From: Gracilaria caudata | Lineage: Eukaryota; Rhodophyta; Florideophyceae; Gracilariales; Gracilariaceae | Reading direction: 5' to 3' | DNA: 16,250 bases | NCBI GenBank assembly: GCA_030374735.1 | Contig: JASCIV010000579.1 | Coordinates: 1 to 16,250 of the forward strand | Part shown: positions 1-7,316 of the stretch, piece by piece | How positions within the stretch are numbered: the stretch's first letter is position 1 | Layout: each line of letters starts with the position of its first letter | Notes under the pieces: model-generated | What the model saw: only the letters and a program-made list of their open reading frames with translations | Database searches by the model: none | Told to the model about the DNA's origin: nothing | Program-made: the position numbers and the translations under genes

Positions 1-2340
1 AACCAGGTGCAAGAACCAGTCCGTAGCCTTTCACCGTCATTCAACCCTAGTGTAGTCCGTCCGAGAAAACCCTGGAAAACCCCCTTCCAGTACTTCAGTC
101 TAGTCTTTTAAGAATAGTGTTCAAGTAAAAGAGGAACAAGAGATACAACTTCTTCTCAATGCCTACTGGTAATAACGGGATGGCAGTACAAGGAGAGCAC
201 GTGTGTGTGGGTTGCGCAAAGGTAGCCTTGGATATTCCTAAATGTAGCGGCAAGTTTCTCGGGATCGGGTCAAAGAAGCAAAGCAGAGGCTGCAAACTTA
301 TTCGAAGTGGATGTTGGCCAATGGAGAACAGCCAGATACTTCACGAATGTCGCCCGGATCAAGAGTGCAGGTTCAAAGTTAGCGTAAAGAAAGCTGAGAT
401 TTGGGCTGCTCCAATGAGAAATGGGGCAGATGCGGCAGTGGCAGTCTCGAACTCAAACTTCAAGGGCGCCAGCGTAACCTGGAAATAGTGATCGTTGCTG
501 TTCAGTATTGCAGAAACCACATCTGCAAGAGGCTTTTAAGAGGCTAATGTCTTGCCTTTGTGAGCTTCTCTCTCGGTAGGATGGGATAACCCAACTTTTC
601 TCCATGACATTCTTCTGTTTCCAGACGTCTGGGGACGTAATACTAATATAAATAAAACCTCAATTGAAGTAGTTTAGAGAAATCCCACTTTAGGACCAAG
701 TACTATCTTCGTGCTGTGTGTAAGATCGTACCCCAGTGAGTGGATTAGGTTTTTTATTTGCAGCTGATGGCAACCGTGTCTAGAGGGAAGACTATAACTT
801 TAGGTTGTTGGGGGACTTTAGCGAACCCCGCGAGTTAGAAGCACTATCGTCGACATTATCGACATTGGGGAGAGTCTATCGACACAGTCGCATTCATAGT
901 GACAGGATAGTTCTTTTGGATGACCATTGAAAGGAGGATGTGGAGAATTGTAGTAGCGAAGGCGTGGCCGGTAATAATAGCTATCACTCTTAAGGGGTCA
1001 TAAATGACTTCACTCAAAAGTGGAGCCCAGGTTTCTCCACTGACGGCTTTGAACCTTTAAGCAATCAAGTACTGCCTAGAAGCGCCGAGTGATGGGTCAT
1101 ACTCATTTCCGCACTCTGATAATCTGGCGCGTCTCACTGTCGAAAGTCCTCCCAATCTTTGATAAGTGCCTTTGATTCGTAACATTACGGTTTTTGCTGG
1201 TGAGGTCATGGAACCACAACCAAGATTGTCGATGATAATCGTCGCACAGCTGTGAAAGCCTCTTCCTTAAACCAGCTTGCGCAATACTTGACAAATAAGA
1301 CGAGTGCGATATTCCGCACTATCGCAATTGTGACATCCGAGGTACGTGAGCAATTCATGTGGTTGTGGTTGATGCCAACCTTGGCACGAGTGGGTGCCAC
1401 ATAATATGTTATTCCCTCGAGCCATCTGCACGAGAACGTTACCATCTCTTGAGGCGTTCTTGTGGCTGACAAAGCTTTGCCAATTTTCGTCACGTGCAAG
1501 CTTTCGCAAGTACAGCAGCTTCACATCATGATGCTGCGGTTACTCGTGCAGAATGAATACAAATAGCTGCGTGTAATGCACACTACTTACTATCTACTAT
1601 CTTCGTGAGCTTTTGAGAATCTGAAATAGATTGAAGTTGGATATATAAAGAATTGTGTATAACTTTGTTGTTTACCTTCTACGAGTTTACTTCAGCGTTC
1701 GATGCAGTTTTAATCGATCTGGTGCAGGTCGCTGAAGTTTGGAGAGAAGACTCTGCCTTTTTCAATTATATAGAGTGATTAGAGTGTACTCTGCACCCTG
1801 CAACTTTACTTGAGATAGAGATACTCGGAATGCCAGCTTTAACCGATATATAATATGCAACCGTAAAAGAATATACTCTTATCGTTAAGGCGGAATTAAA
1901 GCGTTTCAGCAGCATGCAGCGTTAAAACACGAAGCGAAGCGCAATCATATCAAATGCTTTCTGGCAAGTACGTACGCAAGGAATGGCGTAAACGCGCTGA
2001 GGCGAGAGGCAGGAAGCAACCAGGAGCAAGATATCTGCTAGGGTAACTGACACGGAGACACGCAATTTTGGCGAAGCCGAAAGTCTCAAGATTGAGGGAA
2101 CGAGAGAGCTTCAAGACTGGTGCGCGACTCTTTTTAACGCTTCGATACGGCAAACCAATCAGAAGTCAAGAGTTCGTGGCCGCTTGCGTCTTGTTCGGCT
2201 GAAGCTTTGTGGAAAAAGGCGGGCGTTGGCTCAGTTGGGGTGAAATTGTCGGTTGTGACAGGCTACAAAACTTGAGGGTTGAGATTTGCATCGGGTAACT
2301 ACGGTAAGGCACAAGCGGGTGCACCATCAAAATTTGAGTT
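1..2340. other. Gene-poor, AT-richer stretch with no supported gene
   Basis: This stretch is visibly richer in A and T than the rest of the window. All six frames hold only short, interleaved reading frames with frequent stops, and most of them lack an ATG. I see no recognisable protein family, no tRNA-like A/B box pair, no terminal inverted repeats and no long tandem array. A short run of near repeats of TATCGACA lies around 843-890. The stretch could be intergenic DNA, decayed transposon sequence or the untranslated part of a gene lying to the left. The only frame with a proper ATG worth recording is at 159-488, listed separately. Confidence 0.6.
159..488 (+). CDS. Cys-rich hypothetical reading frame, doubtful
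   Basis: This is a 109-codon frame with a true ATG start at 159-161 and a TAG stop. The predicted product has seven cysteines in its first two thirds, with spacings that include CVGC near the start, GC pairs in the middle and ECRPDQEC further on. It also has many Lys and Arg residues. The cysteine spacing is reminiscent of a small zinc-binding fragment, but it matches no family I recognise. The surrounding DNA is AT-richer and has no other coding signal. It may be a chance frame, a remnant of a mobile element or the end of a gene outside the window. No function is proposed. Confidence 0.17.
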   Translation: MPTGNNGMAVQGEHVCVGCAKVALDIPKCSGKFLGIGSKKQSRGCKLIRSGCWPMENSQILHECRPDQECRFKVSVKKAEIWAAPMRNGADAAVAVSNSNFKGASVTWK

Positions 2341-2554
2341 TGAGATACGAGCGTGGCGCAAAACGCGATTTTTAGGGAGTATCCATCTCGAGCTCACTCA
2401 CAGCGCGAAATCGAAAGAGGTGAGGGAAAGCTGTTTGTGTGGAACATAGCGCTTGCAAACTTGCGTGTGGCAGCACTCGTTTCTGATCGTTTGCCAAACG
2501 TTGGTGATCCGCCGGGACTTGACCTCTGTGCCTCGATCTGAAGTGCTGAAAAAA

Positions 2555-2926
2555 ATGAGTGCGAGGGGAACACCTCCTTCGGGACAAAGTGCATTGTTCA
2601 TCAATGCTGCGCACAGCTTGCTATCAACAGGAAAGCATGCGTCATCAAACACACGCTTTACGAGAGCAGCAAGGCGTGCAAACTACGGAACGTACAAGCG
2701 AAGCAATCGTCGGTGCGCGCTAACGATGAGGCAGAATAAGCACGAACACGATATGATGCAACGATTGGTGAACAAAGCGCTGCACACTTACGAACAACTC
2801 GACGCGGACAAGAAACTATTGGCGCAGGTTTGTTACATGACGGTGGTGATATCTGCAATGCTCTCTGTGTCAGCGTCGCTAGTAAGGCTGTACAGAATTG
2901 TCACGATGATGACGCCGTTGTCGTGA
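2555..2926 (+). CDS. Possible small single-pass membrane protein, unrecognised
   Basis: This is a 123-codon frame from ATG 2555, with A at -3 and G at +4, to TGA 2924-2926. The same frame is open upstream to about 2453 but has no ATG there. The first half is rich in Ser, Arg and Ala with many basic residues. It is followed by a polar, helix-like stretch (HEHDMMQRLVNKALHTYEQL) and then about 20 hydrophobic residues near positions 91-112 (AQVCYMTVVISAMLSVSASL). The protein ends with a short basic tail. That architecture would suit a small tail-proximal membrane protein. I recognise no family. Overlapping antisense frames are also open here, so the case for coding rests on the ATG context and the ordered soluble-then-hydrophobic layout. 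Confidence 0.33.
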   Translation: MSARGTPPSGQSALFINAAHSLLSTGKHASSNTRFTRAARRANYGTYKRSNRRCALTMRQNKHEHDMMQRLVNKALHTYEQLDADKKLLAQVCYMTVVISAMLSVSASLVRLYRIVTMMTPLS

Positions 2927-3903
2927 GGCGTTTTTAAAAAAAAAGAGCTGCGCGCAGGTTGGAAAGTCGTGAGACGGGAGTCGGTTGCGTTTGGCACTTG
3001 TGTTCGGGTGTAACGGGGTCGGCACGAAAGAACAAGAAAACAGAAGTGAGCCTCGCTTGCACCTGAAAACGAAGCGCGATCGGAAGCGGTAAACGCGATG
3101 AGAGCTGCACGGCAACGAATGGAGCATCACAACTCGCCCCGCGCCACGCGCGTGGAGCGCGAAGCGAAGGAAGTGCCCGGCAGAGAGTGCTCCTGCGCAG
3201 GAGAGCACTTGCAGGCGCCGTTTAAAGCGGCGGGGCGCTCGCAACGGCGAAGGGCAATGTCCGTCGGGACATACTGCAAAGCGCCGCAGCGCGCTCGAGC
3301 GCGCCACATTCGACGTGGACGGGCGCGCAAGCGTCGCCAACGCGCGCACGACGACTCGTTGCTGCCAGTGCCAGCCGCCACGCCCACCAAAAATCCTCGC
3401 GCTCCAAAATGCACTGGCCCGCAACAGCCCATCTAGGGCACATGCTTCGCGTCGCGCCGCTCACGTGCCACCCCAGGTAGCCGCCACCCGCCCACCACTC
3501 ACGCCCAAAATATCCCCCGCGCGCCGCGCGCCATTGGCCACGCAGCGCTCGCGCGTCTGCGCGCCGTGACGCGTGCAGCGCGCGGTAGTCGATGGTAGCC
3601 CCCCCCCCATCCCCATCCCCCACCGCGCACCCGCCGCTGCGCGCTGAGCAGGCGCCCCGGCGCAGCTCGCAAAAGCTGCGCCGCGCTCCGCACGCCGCTG
3701 ACTGCGCGCGTGGCACGTCGAGAGCCGGCGGCAGCGCGCGAGCGCCATTCGACGGTGCGCACGCGCTCGGCTGGCGCGCGGTCGACATAGAAACGCGCTC
3801 GCAGAGCTCTCCGCGCGTGCACCGCTGCGTTACCATTCCACGCTTATAGCTCCGCTCCTTGTGGTCGTTCCGCCGCCGTGAGTCGCGCCTGCTACTTCCG
3901 CGA
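2927..3903. other. CpG-rich region upstream of the glutathione transferase gene
   Basis: No gene is supported here. From about 3100 onward the DNA is extremely rich in CG, GCGC and CGCG words. This keeps several frames open on both strands without making them coding. The stretch ends at the GST start and probably contains its promoter and 5' leader. A run of ten C occurs at 3599-3608. An A-rich run at about 2935-2944 just follows the small upstream frame. No clear TATA box is visible close to the GST start. Confidence 0.5.
3599..3608 (+). repeat. Homopolymer run of ten C upstream of the GST gene
   Basis: Ten consecutive C residues are followed by CCCCA-type pyrimidine-rich sequence to about 3623. 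The run lies about 300 bp before the chosen GST start, with C on the sense strand. Similar sense-strand C runs precede the Tab2 and OSCA genes in this window. Confidence 0.85.
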
Positions 3904-5413
3904 ATGCACCGCTCTCGTGTGCGCGTCGGCTTTGCGTCGCCGCTGTCACTGGCGCGGCCTTGTACGTTTGTTGCTGCCGTTGCACTGTGCAAACCGCCGC
4001 CGCCGCCGCCGCGTGGCGTTGGTGCCGTGCGCAACGTGCCTGCGTTCCGCGCGCGTAGAGTAGATTGCTCCATGGCCGATACGCTTGCCTCGCCGCTGGC
4101 GGTGCCGTCGTGGCACGCGCTGTCGCAGCTCACCATTCCGCAGGACTATGTGAACGGCCCCAACTTCATGACGCCCACCAGGGAGCTGCAGTCGCTCAGG
4201 CTGTTTGGCCAGAAGGAGGCCGACGTGCGCCTCGTCCTGTACAGGGATCACGCCGCGTGGTGTCCGTACTGCCACAAGGTGCAGCTGCTCATCGAGGCCA
4301 AGCGAATCCCCTACCTCATCAAGAAGATCAACATGAGCTGTTACGGATCAAAACCGCAGGAGTTCCTCAAGAAGGTGCCGTCCGGTCTGCTGCCCGTCAT
4401 TGAATTGGACGGCAAGGTCATCACCGAGTCCATGGACATCATGTTTCTGCTGGAGGACAACTTCCAGACGCCGTACAAGAAGATGATTCCCACCGATGAC
4501 AACGATATGATGCAATCGTTTCACAGGTACCTGCGACTCGAGCGCGTGTTTATCGGCGCTTGGCTGTCGTCCTTGCGTGGCAGCATGGCAATGCTCCCTC
4601 GCGGAATGGAAGCCGTGCACCAGACGCTCGACATCATTGACAAGTCTCTCGGTGAGTACGCCGGGCCCTTCTTCTACCCCGGCGAGGAGCCGTCGTTTGT
4701 AGACATCAATTTCTGTACGTTGTGCTGTTGATTGTTCCTGCCTGCTCGCTAGCGCAAACATTTTTGGGCGTTCTGTATTCTAACCTTGTTTGTGAACGTT
4801 ACTAAACGCAGCCACGGTGTTTGAAAGAGCGCGTGCCTCTCTCAAGTACTGGAGAAGTGTGGACATCTCGGAGGGAAGACCAAACCTGGCCAAATGGTTC
4901 TACCACTGGGACAAATGGCAGCCGGCACTTCTCACGCGCAGCGATGATTGGACGCACATCGGAGCACTTCCCCCGCAGATCGGGCCCGTGAAGTTCACGC
5001 CAAACCGGCTGGCAATGTCGTACTCGGTGGAAACAGCTCGCACCAAGTACGTGATGAACGACGGACCGGAAGGGAAGATGATGCGCAACATTGCGGCCGC
5101 AACCATGTGCAGACACGCGTCGCTGGTGGTCAAGGACGCCATTCGCGGCGGCAAAGTGGGCGAGAAGGACCACGCGTACGTGGATGTGGCGTTCAGAATC
5201 ATGGCCAACGCGCTGTTCGAGCCCGACCTGCTGGAGGTGCTGGAGGACACGGTGCGCGAGCAGGTGCCGCGCGACAGCTGGAAGCACGTCGGCGACGCCA
5301 TTCGCTTCGAGCGCGCGCGGTGCTGCTCGCCGAGGGACATGCCTCTTCTGGCAATGCAACAGTTTTGCGGGGTGATCAACTGGCTGCTTCGCACGCTTGC
5401 TCAGGAGCTGTGA
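3904..5413 (+). CDS. Plastid-targeted glutathione S-transferase, Iota-like, with C-terminal extension (two exons)
   Basis: Exons are 3904-4714 and 4812-5413 (phase-1 intron), giving 470 residues. Residues 1 to about 55 form an Arg/Ala/Val/Pro-rich leader with almost no acidic residues, as in plastid or mitochondrial presequences. A second ATG at 4072 (MADTL, strong context) would give a form without the leader. A thioredoxin-fold GST_N domain (about 110-190) carries WCPYC with cysteines at 120 and 123, a PSGLLPV cis-proline loop (Pro164) and TES at 174-176 for the glutathione gamma-glutamyl group. The helical GST_C domain has the SFVD N-capping box at 264-267. Beyond it, about 130 further residues end in a CCSPRDM...NW motif. 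A CPYC site is typical of thiol-transferase-type GSTs (Omega, DHAR, Lambda, Iota) rather than Ser/Tyr conjugating classes. The long C-terminal region resembles the Iota class of cyanobacteria, algae and mosses. Likely role: glutathione-dependent thiol reduction or deglutathionylation. The exact substrate cannot be told. Confidence 0.85.
3994..4011 (+). repeat. CCG trinucleotide repeat, six units, in the GST leader
   Basis: Six CCG units are read in frame as a run of six prolines within the putative transit peptide. As a microsatellite in a non-catalytic leader it may vary in length between strains. Confidence 0.8.
4715..4811 (+). other. Spliceosomal intron of the GST gene (97 bp)
   Basis: The donor is GTACGT directly after codon position 1 of a serine. 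The acceptor is CGCAG at 4811. A candidate branch point, TTCTAAC (CTAAC at 4780-4784), lies about 27 bp upstream of the acceptor. A second similar motif, ACTAAAC, sits close to the acceptor. Joining restores an uninterrupted reading ...VDINF-S-TVFERA... across the GST_C helix. Without splicing the frame stops at 4731. Confidence 0.88.
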
Positions 5414-5460
5414 ATATATATTGTGCTGTTTTGTTTATTATTTTTGTGTGAGACCTGCGC
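5414..5460. other. 47-bp gap between two converging genes
   Basis: The stop of the GST (TGA 5411-5413) and the stop of Tab2 (TGA, 5463-5461 on the minus strand) face each other across 47 bp of T-rich sequence with ATATATA. Both poly(A) sites probably lie inside or beyond this gap, so the two transcripts are likely to overlap tail to tail. Confidence 0.7.
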
Positions 5461-6561
5461 TCATAGTAGCTCGGAGAGGAGCCACATTCCTTCCACCTCG
5501 TCGGCCTGCTGGTCGGTCTGCACGGCGAGGAAGTGCGTTCCGTTGGTGTGCTCTTTAGCTTGCTGGAAGTTGCGTACGTCTTGTTTGAGGTCTGCGCTGA
5601 TTTGTGCGAACTTGTACACCGTACTTAGACCACACTCCAACAGGATTTGTTGCTTTTCGAATGCAACTCTTATAAACGCCAACTCGGTGCCACTGATCCA
5701 TGCTGACAGCGCCTTGGCGCGCTTGGAGAAGATGATCATGCCGGGCACCGGCACGTCGTCCCGCAGCTCGCCGTCCACCAGACACGCGTCGCCAAAGTAA
5801 TCATCGGCGTCAGCGTCGGCGAAGAACTGCTTGAGCTGCCCCAGCGGCAAGTCGCCGAACGCAAAACTGTCGCAGCGCAGCGCGTCCGGCAACGGCTGCG
5901 CCACGTTCATGTCCAGCGACGTGAAAATGGAGGTGGTGCTCAGCAGCGACTGCTTGAAGCCGGGCATGTTCTTGTACACGTTCTGCTGACGGTACTTGAG
6001 CAGCTGGTACAGCGCGTACGTTCTTCGCGACGGCGCCACCTGCACGTCCATCTGCGACAGCGCGATGTTGATCATGTTGAACATCTGCGAGCGGAAGAAG
6101 CGAATGGTGGTGGGCTTTGTGCGCGCAGCGTCGATCACCGCCTGCACGCGCTTGCGCAACTCGCGCGAATTCACGAGCGAGTTGGGAATGGCCTCCACGT
6201 GCTCGAAGGTGGCCTGCGAGTCGGTGATGATGAGCTCCCACAGCTTCTTGCCGTCCAACCCCACCACTGGGCGCGAGTAAAAATCGAGCTCCCAGATGTC
6301 GGACGTGCGCGGCGCCAGCGGCACCGGCAGCTGACTGCGACACACCATCGCGCGTCGACTCGGCGGCGCCGCGCGCGCGCGACGACGCGGCGGCGCGGCG
6401 CGCATCGGGGTGACGGCACGCGCACGGCCGACGCGCGGCGCGCCGCGACGGAGGGAGGACGCGCCCGGCGCCACGAACGAAGAAGCGCGCGTCAGCGCGT
6501 GCGCACGACGCGCTTGCGCTTCGCTGCGGCCCATGTTTTGCGCACGCGACGACGACGGCAT
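5461..6561 (-). CDS. TAB2: Tab2/ATAB2-family RNA-binding protein, plastid-targeted
   Basis: The product is 366 residues from the first in-frame ATG. A second ATG at 6534 with better context (A at -3, G at +4) is also possible. Residues 1 to about 85 are Arg/Ala/Ser-rich, include SSFVAPG and fit a plastid transit peptide. The conserved DUF1092/Tab2 domain covers about 88-366. It opens with IWELDFYSRP and GKKLWELIITD and ends with the characteristic THFLAVQ...GMWLLSELL. Domain length (about 279) is close to cyanobacterial homologues, and total length is close to plant and green algal proteins. Known members are Chlamydomonas Tab2, which binds the 5' leader of psaB mRNA and is needed for its translation, and Arabidopsis ATAB2, needed for photosystem I and II synthesis. 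It is expected to act in the plastid stroma. The gene converges on the GST gene and diverges from the OSCA channel gene. No intron is seen. Confidence 0.9.
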   Translation of the reverse strand: MPSSSRAQNMGRSEAQARRAHALTRASSFVAPGASSLRRGAPRVGRARAVTPMRAAPPRRRARAAPPSRRAMVCRSQLPVPLAPRTSDIWELDFYSRPVVGLDGKKLWELIITDSQATFEHVEAIPNSLVNSRELRKRVQAVIDAARTKPTTIRFFRSQMFNMINIALSQMDVQVAPSRRTYALYQLLKYRQQNVYKNMPGFKQSLLSTTSIFTSLDMNVAQPLPDALRCDSFAFGDLPLGQLKQFFADADADDYFGDACLVDGELRDDVPVPGMIIFSKRAKALSAWISGTELAFIRVAFEKQQILLECGLSTVYKFAQISADLKQDVRNFQQAKEHTNGTHFLAVQTDQQADEVEGMWLLSELL

Positions 6562-6700
6562 GCGATGCGTCGCGGCGTCAGCGCGGAGATGCTGTGGGTC
6601 ACAGAGATCATGGCATGCGGCACGCGAGCTGCAGAATGGGAGCGCGACCGCTTCTGTCCACGCGTGCCACGTGGAGGGTAATTTTAGGCACGCAGCGTGT

Positions 6701-6711
6701 GGGGGGGGGGG
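6701..6711 (-). repeat. Homopolymer run of eleven G (C on the Tab2 sense strand)
   Basis: Eleven consecutive G on the plus strand are eleven C in the sense direction of the Tab2 gene, about 140 bp upstream of its start. Confidence 0.85.
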
Positions 6712-7165
6712 TGGCACCCAACTGTAAACTGCGCGCGACGGCGTCACGGCGCACCTTCGGAACGGTCACAGCGACGCGCGTCCGTTCCGGGCTGCGCGGC
6801 GTTGTGAAGCTCGTTCACCGCCGCTGCGCGCGCGCGCCCATTAATGATACTGCCAGGCGTAGCGCGCATCATCAGCTCGCATAATGCGCCGCGTCGCGCC
6901 ACGACGCCGCCCTGGCGCGCCCCGACAGCCGCGATATACGTAGCCGTTCATTCTCATTCATTGTAAATTCGTAGCGCACTTTCCGCTTCGGCTTGACCCT
7001 TTTTTTTGAAAAGCTGCTGCGGGCGTGCCGCTATCCCGCCAGCACTGCTTTTGCTCAATACCAATCGCTGCTGCCCCGCTTGGCCATTGCGCTCCCCGTC
7101 CCTCCTTTTAACTCCTTCACCCCCCCCTTTGCCCTTGCCGCCCCCCGCCCCCCCCTTTACCCCTT

Positions 7166-7183
7166 CCCCCCCCCCCCCCCCCC
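7166..7183 (+). repeat. Homopolymer run of eighteen C in the OSCA leader
   Basis: Eighteen consecutive C lie within a wider polypyrimidine block (about 7080-7265), about 135 bp upstream of the OSCA start and probably in its 5' untranslated leader. The tract could form i-motif or triplex structures. It is also a likely place for sequencing length errors, which would not affect the chosen CDS. Confidence 0.85.
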
Positions 7184-7316
7184 TCCCCCCTTTCGCTGCT
7201 CGTGGCGCGCATCCCTTCATCCCATCTCACTCCTTCGCCGCCCTTCACCACCCCCCCGCCAACCGCAGCTTTTCCCCAAACGCGCGCGCACAAAGCCGTC
7301 CGCGAGCCGTTGTTCT

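Larger units (their letters stand above)
6562..7316. promoter_or_regulatory. Divergent intergenic region between Tab2 and the OSCA channel
   Basis: This 755-bp head-to-head spacer must contain the promoters and 5' leaders of both genes. Its left half is CpG-rich. Its right half, about 7080-7265, is a strongly pyrimidine-rich, C-dominated leader on the OSCA sense strand. The frame of OSCA stays open through 6993-7316, but its first codon is TTG and it contains no ATG, so it is taken as untranslated leader. No TATA box stands out. GATATACGTA near 6933 is the only AT-rich promoter-like word. Confidence 0.6.

Noticed and set aside
360..390. GGTTCAAA reminiscent of a tRNA B box
   Set aside because: The rest of the B box does not fit and there is no matching A box or cloverleaf around it.
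1206..1524. Interleaved minus-strand frames that briefly suggested a retrotransposon RNase H or integrase remnant
   Set aside because: No catalytic motif (DDE, YxDD or RNase H acidic residues) could be found, several frames start at non-ATG codons, and no long terminal repeats are visible.
702..1608. Repeated 12-mer ACTATCTTCGTG at about 702 and 1597
   Set aside because: A shared 12-mer is expected by chance in a window of this size, and the flanks do not match.
3859..3903. 15-codon N-terminal extension of the GST
   Set aside because: It begins at TTG. The first true ATG in frame is 3904.
3222..4136. 304-codon minus-strand frame overlapping the GST leader
   Set aside because: It is Arg/Gly/Ala-rich low complexity caused by CpG-rich DNA, has no family motif and lies antisense to the well-supported GST gene.
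6562..6747. 62-codon N-terminal extension of Tab2
   Set aside because: Its first codon is GTG and there is no in-frame ATG before 6561. The extension includes the homopolymer tract.
6993..7316. 108-codon N-terminal extension of the OSCA channel
   Set aside because: It begins at TTG, contains no ATG and translates the poly-C leader into long proline runs. The family-like N-terminus starts at 7317.
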